Positions 12,307 through 25,144 of a DNA stretch of 64,000 nt are shown here, one piece after another (the stretch's first letter is position 1; each line of letters opens with the position of its first letter). A model generated the notes under the pieces. It saw only the letters and a program-made list of their open reading frames with translations, had not been told where the DNA came from and did not search any database. The position numbers were made by a program, and so were the translations under genes. The DNA lies in contig OZ176051.1 in the NCBI GenBank assembly GCA_964247055.1, positions 3,534,001-3,598,000 on the forward strand. The letters are read 5' to 3'. This DNA is from Paragordius varius. Its lineage: Eukaryota; Nematomorpha.

Positions 12307-12891
12307 TTATACGATTTTTGTTAATATACCCTCGTCGTTTTCGCTAACGATGTTAAGATCTATATTTTCTTTTGATGACTTGGGCGGTGGCTTTTGATTA
12401 TCCATTATCGGTCTGGGAGCAGATTCTAGATCGGGATATACTAATGTTTTGGTCAAAATACGCGTTGCAAGGGTCTTATTATCCATCATACAAAACAAAC
12501 AATCTAATAAATAAAAAAAATAATTACCATTTATGTGATTTTTCGGGATTCGCCAAACCATCGGTATAGTAAAGGGAAAGCGCACGTTCTTATTCTTTTT
12601 CCACCTGTACAATGTAATATTACATAATGTGCATATATTAGGCGGAGCCCATGTCTTTTTATAGTCAGCTAATTTGTCTTTGAAGTAGGATTCGTACATA
12701 GAAATGATGGAGGAGTTGATTGCAAACATACTGGATTTTTTGTGAATTTTTCCACATATATAGCAGAATCGTTCTCTACTTATTTTACAAAGCCTGGTCC
12801 GACCTTTAAAAATTAAAACTAACATACTTTTATTTTGTAGGATATAGGCGGGAACCTCATAACCCTCCATGTGGTCAGTTTTAAAATGCAC
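12307..12891 (-). CDS. Cys-rich protein of a lineage-expanded, repeat-associated family; 24-nt intron
   Basis: The open frame of 194 codons has three CxxC pairs: C43/C46 (CYICG), C87/C90 (CTLC) and C131/C134 (CLFC), likely a zinc-binding module. Between them lie TWAPPNICTLC, RFPFTIPMVWRIPKNH and later YPDLESAPRP. I recall this order (CYxCG, WAPHxCxxC, PMVWREPxxH, DCYFC, YPxLPSAxRP) from a hypothetical protein family present in many copies in arthropod and cnidarian genomes; no function is known to me. Relative to that family an extra 8-residue block sits before DCLFC. It coincides with 12504-12527, a 24-nt stretch with donor GTAATT and acceptor TATTAG whose removal restores HINDCLFCM. Downstream family regions are missing, so it may be a partial gene. 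The start is uncertain; an upstream exon is possible. Confidence 0.55.
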   Translation of the reverse strand: MHFKTDHMEGYEVPAYILQNKSMLVLIFKGRTRLCKISRERFCYICGKIHKKSSMFAINSSIISMYESYFKDKLADYKKTWAPPNICTLCNITLYRWKKNKNVRFPFTIPMVWRIPKNHINGNYFFYLLDCLFCMMDNKTLATRILTKTLVYPDLESAPRPIMDNQKPPPKSSKENIDLNIVSENDEGILTKIV

Positions 12892-13076
12892 ACAAAAAAT
12901 ATCATGATGTATTTCTCAGAAAAATGTATTAGGATTCTTATGTGCTTTTTTCAAGCATTATGAGTGATATATGAATATAAAACCACTTTTCTGGTAAACT
13001 AGTCCCTTTCGTACCATGGCAAAATTTGTGAACGTTATATCAAATATATATCTTTGACAAAAACCACTTGTGCATT

Positions 13077-13605
13077 AACACTTACATACAAGACATTCAT
13101 TTCAGCCCTTCGATTCAAATTGGGGTAGTTAGATACCCGAGGCTTTAAATATTTAATATGGATGAATCGAAACCAGGGCAAAAGTTTGCAATTATATAAC
13201 ATTAAAATACCTAAATAAAAAGAAATTATTCAAGAATACTTAATATTACTTATTTATATAAAATTTAAATTTAAAGATTTAGTCAACGAGACATGTTTGT
13301 ATTGCGAAATATAAAATTAATAGAAAATATCCCACTTTTTTTGTTTCTAGCAATATAAGATGTGATTTTAAAAAATTACCTTAAATTTAGCCTTAGAATT
13401 AAATATACGCGATATTTTGCAAAAATCTTATAAAATAAAAATGGCGTCGGAGTAGTTTAATCGAACTTTTTCAAAAGCAAATCATTTTTATACTAGAAGC
13501 ATAAATTTAAATTGGAACCGTTTCTTTCAATGTTTTTTTAAAAATATTAACTTTAATATAGTTTGGGGTATTTTGATCCAATTTGAATCGAAGTGTTACA
13601 CAGTG
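13077..13605 (+). mobile_element. MITE family A copy
   Basis: It starts ACACTTACATACAAGACATT with CCCTTCGATTCAAATTGGGG following. It ends near TTTGAATCGAAGTGTTACA, so the ends are imperfect inverted repeats (CTTCGATTCAAATT versus AATTTGAATCGAAG). It is non-coding and about 530 bp long. Confidence 0.65.
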
Positions 13606-13870
13606 CACACCGAATATCCTGATGGAGAGATAAGTGCATCAATATTTTTATTGTGCTTTTATTCAACCTTAGATACTTATAGCACAAATAATTTAATTAC
13701 CTTTACTAACCATAATATACATTTACTGTCTGTTGCATATAAGATTTAAAAAAAATTGTGGAAAAAATGATCGTAGTAGGTTTAAGATAAGGATTTTTTA
13801 CAATTATACCTTTAATTTTTTTAAAAAATGCGCCTAAAAGGCTAAAGAAAGCACATTTTTAAACTCAGAT

Positions 13871-14600
13871 TAACACTTGGATACAACACATTCATTTTAG
13901 TCCTTCGATTAAAATTGGGGTAGTTGGATACCCCAGGCTTGTTTAAATAAATATTTTAAAAAATATGGAAGGAATCGGAACCATGGCAAAATTATGCACT
14001 TATATAACCTTAATAAACCGAAATATATAAAAAAATTTATTCAAAAAACACTTGGATACAACAAATTTATTTTAGTCCTTCGATTCAAATTGAGGTAGTT
14101 AAATACCCCAGGCCTGTTTTAAATTAAATTCTCCAAAATATATGGAAGGAATCGAAACCATGACAACATTTTGCACTTATATAACATTAATAAACCGAAA
14201 TATATAAAAAAAATTATTCAAAAATACTTGATATTACTTATTTTAAGCTAAAACCGAAAACTAAAAATTCAGTCAACATGACATATGTGCAATGGTAAAA
14301 TTGAAAAATTTCTATCAATGTTAAATGTGATTTAAATAAAAATTAGCTTTAATTTTACCCTTAAAAAAAAATAATGCGATATTTTTCAAGAATGTGTAAA
14401 ATTAAAATGGCGTTGAAGTAGTTTGACATGAAACTTTTTTAAAAAAACTAAATTTTATTTAAATATTTTGGCATATTTATATTTCTATTACGATAGAAGC
14501 ATAAATTTAAAGTGGCACCGTTTCATTCAGTAGTTTTTTAAAAATCTTTAATTAAGTCTGGTGTATTTAGATATCCCAATTTCAATCTAAGTGTTAAAAG
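13871..14600 (+). mobile_element. MITE family A, partial copy followed by a second copy
   Basis: One start (AACACTTGGATACAACACAT) at 13871 is followed after about 175 bases by a second start at 14048. The second copy runs on to about 14600, where GGTGTATTTAGATATCCCAA and TCTAAGTGTTAAAAG mark the far end. It is a head-to-tail arrangement with a truncated first copy. Confidence 0.6.
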
Positions 14601-15835
14601 CAAACCAAAAGCTTTTTCAAAGATTTTTTAAAATTTTATACTAGTGTAAGCCTAATAATTATATTAAAATAATTTATATGATTTTTAAATTAGTAAGTCT
14701 ATGAAAATTTTTGACTCATTTGAGGGTTGAAAATTTTGACCATATAAACCCAAATAACTTCTACATCTAATTGATTTAAATGACTATTATAATTTGAAAG
14801 ATACAGTTTTTTGAGCTCTTTCGAATGATATATAATACATGGCTTCATATCTATAACTTTTAATTTGAATTTTGAGTTTAATATTAAATCGGGGCCAAAA
14901 ATTATTGATAAACTTTACTATCAAAAAATTCTTAGGCGTTAGACCATTTTTTTAGATATATTATTTATATACTTTAATGATATAAATTTTAAAATTACAA
15001 GAATGGCACTTAAAAAAGTCAATATTTGTTGTCTAGTGTTATCAATGGGTGGATCCGAGAGCGATAATCGGACATTATACTGAATAAAGGAGCTGATGAA
15101 ACAATGTTAATTTAACCAGGTTGTCTCTTCTAATTAAACAGTGCAAAGTAAAAAAGGTTCTGATATTATGTATATTGTGATAGGAAAATCTATCAGTACT
15201 TTTGGTTTTGTTCCTTAGAAGTTATTTCAAAAATCTTTATGAAGAATTATTTTGGTGTAAGCTGGATAGCTTATTTTAAAAAAAAATATAATTTACTACA
15301 TATAAAAGACAAAGTTTTATACATATCAACTTTTAATTTTTAGATTTAGGCTGCAAAAATCCCAAATTTTTGGACCCATTGGAAATGAACTTTTTCTCGC
15401 AAATATATTGAGAGTAAAAAATTATATATGATAGATTGTGGAATGATATTCTTGAGAAAATGAATATTTGTTGGAAAAATAAATTAGATTTTTTCTTAAA
15501 ACTCATTTTACATTTTAACTAAATTTCAGTACAAACTATTTTATATTTATATTTATATGTGTGTGTGGTGATAGAAATGTTCAGCATAATCGAATTATAG
15601 GGAAAAAGTGTACTTATTATATTTTAAAGTTTTTTAAACCGTTTTCACCGTGCTCTAAAATATCATGAAATAGGGTTCATCAAAATTGAGCTAAAAATTA
15701 AATTTATAAACTATAGTGCATTAAAATTCTTTTTGAAATAATAATCTACCATATATTAATTATTCTTAAAATCTCTATTAAAAAGAGTTCTCTTCAAGAC
15801 CCCATACAAGATTTTATTGATAATCTAATGATTTA
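14601..15835. other. Intergenic stretch, nothing recognised
   Basis: AT-rich DNA without a gene or clear repeat ends. Confidence 0.45.
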
Positions 15836-17870
15836 TCTATACATTTATACAAATGGAAAGTGCTGGCTTTGTGATCTCTTTCCGGACGACCGGGAGACCC
15901 ATTTAAATCCAGCTGTCGAAAAAATTTAATTAATGAATCCCCGACAATAGCTTCGCCCTTTTTTGAATTACCAGTTCAGGCCCACCTCCTGAAAAAGGTT
16001 TTTTTTAAAACAGAATTCCACAAAAATCGTGTTTTTGAGACAATTTTCCGGAAAACGTGTTGGACCATTCGATTTCAAATATGATTTTTTTTACTTTTTT
16101 TGATTGCGCTGAACATAGTCGGCGCGCTTTTTTCATTTAGGCCCTCTTTTTACTCGCTCCCCCCGTAAAATGCCATTTTTTTTAAAAAATTAAGTCCACA
16201 AAAATATTTTTTTGAATTTATTTTTGGCCCAGGGTATGAGACTGTAAAAATTTAATAAGGATTCCATGTATTCCCTGTTAAAAGGCAAAAACTTTAGTCA
16301 GGCGTTTTTTTAAATAGGCTGCTGGGTAAGGTGATACCCACTAAAAACTGCCCGTCATATCGATATAGCGTGCCTTTGGGAATTTCAGAAAACTTATCAG
16401 GCCATATAAGTCCTTAAAATACTACCCGTAACAAGGCAAAAATTTAGCGTGGGTTTTTCAAAATTAGCCGTTAATTAGGCCTTTCACGCTCTGAAAAATG
16501 CGCCACCATAGAGTAATTTTCAAAAACTAATGAGTGCATATGGAATCAATCATGATTCCAGATATTCTCCGTAAATGGCCAAAATTTTAATCAAGCGCTT
16601 TTTTGTATTTGTCTTTGGGTAGGGAGCTACCCGCCTAACTACCATACCAAAATTTCGTTGTTTACGAGTTAATTTCCAGAAAACCTATCAGGCTATAAAG
16701 TTTTATAAGGGCCTTAAATTTTACCCGTAAAAAGGCAAAAATTTAAGTTGAGCCGTTTATTTAAATTAGCCGTTAATTAGGCCCTTTACGCCCTAAAAAT
16801 GCGTAATCATTGAATAAATATTTAGTTTTGAAGCCATTCTTCCAAAAACTATTAAGAACCTAAGGAATGAATGATGATTCCAAGTATTTCTATATAGAGG
16901 CAAAAATTGTATTCAAGGTCTTTTTTCTATTGCCCTCTGGGTAGGGGCCTACCCGCCTACAACTGCGCCACCATATCGATACAGCGTGACTTAGGGGCAA
17001 ATTTTAGAAAACTTATCTGGCCATATGAGTTCGATAAAGGCTTAAAATATTACCGTAAAAAGGCAAAAATTTAAGTAGAGTGGTTTTATTTAATTACCCC
17101 TTAAATAGACCCTTGCCCTGAAAAATGCGCCACCATAGAATGACTTTTTGGTTTTGAGGCAATTTTTCGAAAATCCTACGAGAGCATATGAAATCACTCA
17201 TAAATCCAGGTATTAACCGAATTAAGGCAAAAATTTTAATCGAGCGTTTTTTTGTTTCGCCTCTGGTTAGGGGGCTACCAGCGTAAAACTGCGTCATCAT
17301 ATCGATATAGCATGCCTTTGGAGCCATTTTTCAGAAAACCTAAGCGTTTAATAGGAACATATGGAATCCAATACCAAATATGCCCCATATAAAGGCAAAA
17401 ATTTGCCCAACGCCTTTATTATACCTGCCCCTGGGTAAGGATCTATCCGCCAAAAACTGCGCCACTATATAAAAATTGCGTTGTTTTGGAGCTAATTTAC
17501 AGAAAATTTATGAAGTCATATGAGCTCATTAAAAGCTTGAAATACCCGTAACTAGATAAAAATTAAGGTCGGGCTTTTTTTAATTAGCCCTTAATTTGGG
17601 GCCTTTATGCCCCTAAAAATACGCCATCATATAACGATTATTTAGCGTGGAGGGATTTTTTCGAATAACTTATGAGACGATGGTATCAAAGATGATTCCA
17701 AATATTTTCCCTATAAAGGCAAAGAATTTAACTCAGTTTCCATATAGGTCTATGGGTAGGGGTCTACCGGTTTAAAACTGAGAGGCCATTCAAAATGGCG
17801 TGGTTTTGGAGTTAATTTTCAAAATACTTAAGAAGCCATACGATTTAGTTAAACACATTTCTTGGAAAAT
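15836..17870 (+). mobile_element. Helitron copy, opposite orientation, 3' end not found
   Basis: It starts TCTATACATTTATAC directly after an A and runs through CTTTGTGATCTCTTTCCGG. It then follows, in reverse-complement, the whole array of the 7257-9681 element out to GAAGCCATACGA near 17845. Beyond about 17870 the two diverge, and the hairpin plus CTRR end of the other copies is absent. The 3' end is therefore truncated or of another subtype. No transposase is encoded; the minus-strand frame at 17094-17327 is array sequence. Confidence 0.7.
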
Positions 17871-19517
17871 ATCATTTTTTTCCTTTAAAGAGGGATCAAA
17901 AATAATTTACTTTTTATATCCCTTGATCCCAGCCGTATGAACAAAATTTTAAAATAGAACTTTTAACCATTTCGTAAAACGAAAACCTTAAAATAAATCC
18001 AATGTTGAATATTAACTTAAATAAGAGACAGTATAAATATGTCGATTTCGAGTAAACAATATTTGAGCCTATGCAAAAACTTGTAAAAGATTATTAAAGA
18101 CATCCTTTTTATTAAATATGTTTTTTATTATTTTTTATCTTTCCCCTATTTATTGCAAATTATTAAGTATAATTATCGGTGAGACTACGTCACAGCGAAA
18201 CGTGGAGGGCCAGCCAGTAATAATATAGTAAACCAGGAAACACAATCGTTTTTATTGATCATTTTATAATTAAAATGATTTTTGAATTTTTTTTTAATTT
18301 TAATAAACAATCACATTTTTTAATATTTTCTTGACTTATATGGAAAAAACGACATACGCACCAGGCCAAGAACATTGAATACGTCAATAATGATAATTTT
18401 GATTTAGATTTTAGTGATCTGTTTTTTAATTGTATCCAATTAATTATTTATTTAACTTTTATATTTTAACTGGATTATCGGGACAAAAAAATGCTCAGCC
18501 ATTTAATCAAAACACGTTTGATAAAATATTCGAAATAAAAAACCTTTTTTACTTTATCATATTTGTATTAACATTAAAAAAATAATTTGTAGATTTCAGA
18601 AATACGTAAGATTGTGGTTTTTATTTACATTGATCAAAAAATTAGAATTTATGTAAATTTTAAAAATAAAGCCAAGAACAGGTTGACCAACAATTTTAAA
18701 GCAAATCCTTTCAATCCAAATCATAATTTTATTCCAAAATAATCATGGAAAATATCATTTAGTTAAATTTGCCAACTTTTTAAAATGAAAACTATTTTAA
18801 TTATATTTTATTCTATTAGAAATGCCCAATAATTAATCCATATGTAGTATATATTGATTGAATGTCGTTTTAACGAAAAATAGCGGTAATTAGTTCCAAT
18901 GTTTTATTTATAATGTTAAAATCAGTTTTTATTGTCAATTATATATATTTTTATATATTACATGCAGATCAATAACGACGTTTGGTGAAAAACCAGCAAA
19001 ATGCTTCTGCAAATTATTAAATGAAAAAAAAAGTTATAAGAAAAGTAAATTTTAAACATTACTAGCTAACATTGCAAAAAATTGATAATCAATGGGATAA
19101 AATTCATTGTTTTATTTTCTTCCACATTAAAAGATACTACTAATGTTAAGTAAGTTATGTAATGAGGCGCATATGTTAGCCGATGTTTAATGCGATTTTT
19201 AATCGATTGAATATTTTTTTGATAAGCCCTTGTGCAAGAATCGAAACGATAAAAAACAATCTTATTATTCGTATAGATTGAAATACGAAATCAACAACCA
19301 CACATACACAAGGCAAGCAAGCTATAACAAATAGATATTTATTCGCTTGCGTAATTGGATATACATATATTTTATATAATAAACATTAAAAATAAATTTC
19401 CAATAATTTTGATTTATTATTATTTATAAATATATTTTTTTTAAAGCGATTCTCATTCGATTGATATAGTAATTGATAATATCTAAGATATAATTTTTTT
19501 CATTCTACCCAAAAGTG
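17871..19517. other. Upstream region of troponin I
   Basis: AT-rich. A non-coding first exon and promoter of troponin I would be expected here or further left, but I could not identify them. A short stem (GGGATCAA/TTGATCCC) lies at about 17893-17931. Confidence 0.4.
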
Positions 19518-21803
19518 ATGTCCTCCAGGTATAAAACTTTAGTTTATAGCTTCAAATATCTACCTTTTATTCCACAGCAGTAGTAGTGGGTCTTCAAGCA
19601 GCAGTTCAGATTCCGAAGTAAATATACAGTCATATATTTAATAAATATTTTTTCAAGTGTATATATGGCGAAAATTGAAATTATACAGGGTAAACGTTAA
19701 AACTAAAAGGCAATCGAAATGCAATCATACTTTTTTAGCCGTAATTCCTATAAAAAATATTTACCAAATATAATTAATTGTACAATTTACATCTCTATTT
19801 CATAATTTAGAATTTAAAACAAAATAAGCTATGTTTATAACACTCAAATTCAAAACAGTATAGCGAGCGCGATTTTGAAATGAAATATTTGTCTTTATGA
19901 TTACGTACGCTTTGTCGGCAGACTATCAATTTTTACCATAATAATTTATTTTTATCATGTTTTCATTCTATTTCAGTCCTCGGATGAGCGCGACAAAAGA
20001 CCAGCAGCCAAACCAGAACCTCCACGCAAACCCTCGGTCGAACAACCTAAACTATCAGCCAAAGATGAGGTAAAATCATTTTTTGCCAATCTATTTCTTA
20101 AATAATAATGATAATAATACTATTTTGAAAATATTATAGATTGTTTCGTTACATACCAGTTTTTAGATTGTTCTAATATAATTTAAAGATCTTTTAACAA
20201 AAATTAAAGCATTTAAATGGGTAATTAATAGTAATCCTTATTCAAAATTAATCACCATAAAACGCCTCGTTAAAATAAATTATTAACTTTAGTGATTGAT
20301 TTTTTTTTTCAAAACTGAAAATTATCCATATATTATATAAATTGACAAATATCCATAGCACACTCGGAAAATGGATGAAAAAGAACGACGAAAAGCCGAA
20401 GTCCGAGCCCGTTTAGAAGAGCAGAGCAAGAGCAAAAAAGGATTTTTGACACCGGAACGTAAGAAAAAACTTAAGGTAAATGCCATTCAATATATCATTT
20501 TTAAAATCGCTAAAATTTATGAATTGATACCTTTAACACTATTTTTTGTATAATTGTTATGAAAGGCTTACATTATGAAAAAAGCTCGTGAAGAGATGTT
20601 GGTAGAATTGAAAAAGAAGGAGGAGGAAAAGAAAAGATATTTAGAACAAAAAGTTAAGCCATTGCCATCTAATCTCGATACCATGGGTGATGGTAATCCA
20701 TTTTTTCTTACCAAAAGATTTAAACAAAGACTTAAAACCAAATTTATATTAATATACAATTAGTAGGGCGCAGCCTTTTTTGCTTCAAAAGGGTCATTAT
20801 ATTTAAGTTATACGGCAATTAATATAGTGTTGACTTCACAATTCTTGTATAAATTTAGATATATAGATATTTCGTTATATCTAGAAACAACAATTTAGAA
20901 AATGCTTAAATATTATTTATATGCATACAATTTTTCCAAAATATATTCAAATTTAAAAAAATCCATCCTGTATCTCTCAAAAATGTAGAGGAAGTTAGAC
21001 GATTATGTGAAGAATTAATTGGAAAGATTAAAGAGTTGGAACTTGAACGATATGATTGGGATTCATCTGTTAGAAAGAACGAAGAAACGGTACATATAGT
21101 TTCCTTTATTTTTTTAACAAAAATTTCTGAATTATTTTTTTGACATGTGCCTTGATAAAAATCTAATTCAGTATTAAAACAAAGGCCTTCTTTTTTAAGA
21201 ATCGCTTAGTAATATTTTATTTAACCCATTTATATATATATTAGATAAACACCCTTACTAATGAAGTCAATAATTTACGAGGACGATAGTAAGTTTTGAT
21301 TTAATAGTTACATTTTTTTGGATTTTATTTATGTCTAACATTATTTTTTTGTACGACAGCGTCAAACCCACACTCAAGAAAATTTCCAAATATGATGCTA
21401 AGTAATAAAATGTTTCTCTTTTATATGTAAAAATATTTTAATATTATTACTAGCAAAATTAAAAATAACTTTATAAGTCAGTCATATAATTTAATATAAT
21501 GTTTTGTTAGATTTGAAAAAATGCAAAAAAGCACAAAGGTTGAGGCACCCGATTGGCGCGGCGGTCTCAAAAAAATTGAAACTGGAAGATTTACTATGAG
21601 CGATGAAGTCGAGGTCTAAATTTTTATATCACAAATCTATATATTTATAATTTTGTTTTAGTATATATCAATGAACAAATCATAATATGATAAAATAATT
21701 GAATATATTATCTTATTATGAAATTAAATTAAAACATTATAATTTTTAGACAAAAGCTAAACCAGAATGGGCAGCTGGCACCACAGCACAAGCAGCCGAA
21801 TAA
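19518..21803 (+). CDS. TnI: Troponin I, complete coding region, 10 coding exons, 243 aa
   Basis: Exons: 19518-19528, 19578-19617, 19977-20069, 20359-20475, 20566-20692, 20989-21089, 21245-21288, 21360-21401, 21511-21613, 21750-21803; all phases agree (732 nt). Troponin I binds actin and troponin C and inhibits myosin ATPase until calcium binds troponin C. Residues 1-48 form a Ser-rich, then Pro/Lys-rich extension. The conserved core starts near MDEKERRKAEVRARLEEQ, followed by TPERKKKLK, a charged coiled-coil region, LCEELIGKIKELE and the inhibitory VKPTLKKISKYDAKF, ending PEWAAGTTAQAAE. This is the arthropod layout. The start was chosen because ATGTCCTCCAG ends in a GT donor and joins exon 2 in frame (MSSSSSSG). 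The first coding exon is only 11 nt. I saw no mutually exclusive alternative to exon 5, unlike insects. Exons 6-10 are duplicated at 124-938. Confidence 0.93.
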
Positions 21804-22232
21804 TAATTTTCCATTTCAACATTTATTTCTATGCAAAATAATATGTATAAAGCATATTTGAGTTTCATTTCCAATGCTTTCTTTCAAATATTAAAATTTA
21901 TAAGATTTTATGTTTACATCCCTCCAAATCAATCAACGGATATAGTCATTAATTTTGAATTTATTTATACGTTTTTATCTGTGGAGGAATATCCAATCTC
22001 ATTCAAAAGGTCATTATGTGCAATAATGTTTTTAAGGGTATTTATTTAAATTGAATACCTTTTAAAAACAATCAATATTTCTTTTTATTGTTTTTATCTA
22101 TCTATCTATCTTTCTCTATGTATAATGGATATATATTTTTGTATATGCTTTGAAACTTAAATTTAAATTAACTATTTTTAAAAAAATTATAACATCGTGT
22201 AACATTGTGTTGTATCTATAAACCAGCCTTTT

Positions 22233-22238
22233 AATAAA
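22233..22238 (+). other. Candidate polyadenylation signal of troponin I
   Basis: AATAAA at 430 bases past the TAA stop; same position relative to the gene as 1368 in the left copy. Confidence 0.45.
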
Positions 22239-22922
22239 TTCCATACAATTGTGATAGCGTAGCTAGGGGAAGGAAACGAGGCGGATGTACTGTGCACCAT
22301 AGTTTAAGGGGCGCCGAATTTTAAATTTTTAACTTACTTCAAAAAATAGGTGTTTAAAAGTTATTATTTTAAATAATGCATACAACATCACCAGATTATG
22401 AGTGGTCCACGGTTTGACATTGATTAATTTTTTTAAAATGCGCAAGGGTTTGCATGGAGGGGGAGGGGGCGCCAGAAACTCAAGCTATGCCTCTCGCGGG
22501 TAATGTTAAAATAAAGATGTTTCATACATCAATTAGCAAGTAAGCCCTACATCTTACAACATTACATACAATTTTAGTATGCCATTTAAATTAGAGCTGC
22601 TAAATTATCTTACTTCTATACTCAAATAGTATGCATCAATCTAAAAGAAAATTTAAACGTTTTCACGCCATTGTTTAAAAATTTTTATACATAGAATTTT
22701 ATTTTTACAGCTAACGTATTACTAGAGAAGTCGAGTGCAGAAGCATACTTTGGTGATGGAAAGGGTATATACATACCTTATCCAGAAATTAAGGGGCACC
22801 TATTTTTTAAAATTTTTTCAAGATTATGCTTGATTTAACACCAGCAACAAATAGGGGGCGCTGTAAACACTCGTTAAGCCAATTGTCCCATATCATGAAT
22901 AATCAAATTCTTAAGTCATTTC

Positions 22923-23473
22923 TTACAGTTTATATTTATAAAAATGGAAAGTGGCTTTGTGATCTGTTTCCGGAAAACCGGTAGACCCATTCAAAAAATG
23001 TCAAAAATATAATCATTAATAAATTTCCCGACAATAGTTTCGCCCTTTTTTTGAATTAGGCCCCCAGTTCGGGCCCACCCCGTGTAAAAAACGGGTTTTT
23101 TTGAAAACAGTTTTCCGGAAACGTGTTGGATCATTCGATTTCTTATATGATTTTTATTTACTTTTGTTTGATTGCGCCGAACATAGCGGGCTCGCTTTTT
23201 TAATTTAGGCCCTCTTTTTACCCGTCCCCCGTTAAATGCCATTTCAAAAAAAACCAAGTCCACAAAAATAATTTTTTGAATCTATTTTTAGCCCAAAGTA
23301 TGAGACCGTAAAAATTCAATAAGGATTCCATGTATTTCCTGTTAAAAGGCAATAATTTGGGTAGAGATTTTTTTTTATGTCTGCTGGGTAAGGGGATACC
23401 CACTAAAAACTGTCCCCTCATAACGAAATAGCGTGCCTTTAAGGCTAAGTTTTAAACCTATCAGGCCATATGA
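22923..23473 (+). mobile_element. Helitron 5' fragment (duplicate of 2058-2608)
   Basis: Identical to 2058-2608 as part of the large duplicate. Confidence 0.7.
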
Positions 23474-23696
23474 GAACAATGGGTGCTTATATGGTAATAA
23501 ATATGATACCCAAATAAACTGTCAAGTGTCCCAGGCTTAGAAATAATGAATGTCTGCTTAAAATATACCGTTTAAATCGAAAAAAAGGTCATAGATTTTT
23601 TGAATAGAATTTCTTGTGGCCATTTTAAGACAATAACAAGTTCTGGACGGAAGGCGAATTGGATAGATATGATTATAATATTAAAATTGTTACAAA

Positions 23697-24165
23697 TAGG
23701 GTCGTGCATTTGACTGCTTTTTCAAAAATGTCCCGTCAGACCCAGTCAAACCATGGTCATGACCACTTTTTTCTTAAGTAAATATCATGCGATATTGGAG
23801 ATTGTGAAAATAATGCTCGAACGTCACTTGCGTTTCAATAATGTCATGTTTTTTCTTAAAACTTTGTATTATACATTTTTTGTTATTTATTATTTACAAA
23901 TATATTCAACTAAATTTAATCAAAAATTTTGTTTTCAAATGTATTCTGCCACATGTTTTTGGCCTTCTAAATCTTCAAATACATAGCTTTTAATACTTGA
24001 TATTTCAAAAAAATACCTGTTTTACATTTTCTTTCATCAATAAATTAATATCCAATTATAAAATGTTTTTTCATTTTATTGGACTTATATGTAATAATTG
24101 CATATTTTGCACAAGGCTTGATTGTTTTGTTATTCGAAATATCTGGATATGCTTAAATGTTAATA
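23697..24165 (+). mobile_element. hAT-type element fragment (duplicate of 2832-3300)
   Basis: Identical to 2832-3300; also shows the uninterrupted Helitron target site, at 24097/24098. Confidence 0.7.
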
Positions 24166-25144
24166 AACCATTTGCAATTCAAGTTGGTATTTGAACATTT
24201 CAAGTTGGTCCTTGAACAATTCAAGTTGTATTCATTCATTGTTTACCACATGGCCAAGTGAGTATAATTGGATGATCTCGGTTTCAAGCAGTCTGATATC
24301 CCTGAATGTGGCGCATATTGTGTTAATTTTAAATTTATATACATATCTGAATTGAGTTGTTTAGTCACAATTATACGTCTGGAAATGTTCCAGAGAAAAA
24401 TGTAAGCCTATATAGTTTTCTGTTTTTATTAAATAATACGATTACCAATGCTTGTATATCTAGTTTCATATATATATATATATATATATATTAGATATAC
24501 TTATTGTTAAATTTTATTAATACCCTATGTTACAATATCTCTCAAAGATACCACAAATTTCCATATTTAGAATGTCGTTTTGAAATCATATTTTAAATAA
24601 TAATTTTTAAGTGGAGTTTGCCTATCATAACATTAAATTACTTAGTTTTAGAAAGAAAAAGCAGTCCTAAATGTTTGAAAATCGGCTATAAAACTGAGGA
24701 AATTGCCTGGACTAATGTCGGTAGACGTTTGTTTTATAGCTCTGTAATAGCAGTATATCTCGCGTTATAATGCCAAATATTAAACCATTTATATTTCCTT
24801 TGCATGCCTTTCGTTAGTCAATTATCCAGCGGCTACACATGGAGGTGCCGAATTTAAATATACACAATTATCTATTACATTAATATTTTTTGTAGGAAAA
24901 AAGTTTGTTATTTTTAAAATGATTATTAAATAAATAGTATTTATTTATTTGTTTTAGCATTTTTATGATTTTAGTTTTTTCGAAGGCGTAGCAGGCGGTT
25001 TGAAACACTTATGATCGTATTCCTATTCTATATTATTGCTAAATATTTGAAGTAAAGTTAAAATTTTAGTGTATGACTATTTATTGGTGGATATAATTCT
25101 AATGTTGATTTATCAAATTATTCACTGGTGATATGATTTTGAGT

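Noticed and set aside
7257-17870. A single giant DNA transposon with ~2-kb terminal inverted repeats
   Set aside because: The two arms are inverted copies, but each starts with its own TC end and the left one ends in hairpin plus CTGG. They are two independent Helitrons in opposite orientation, and nothing between them behaves as a cargo.
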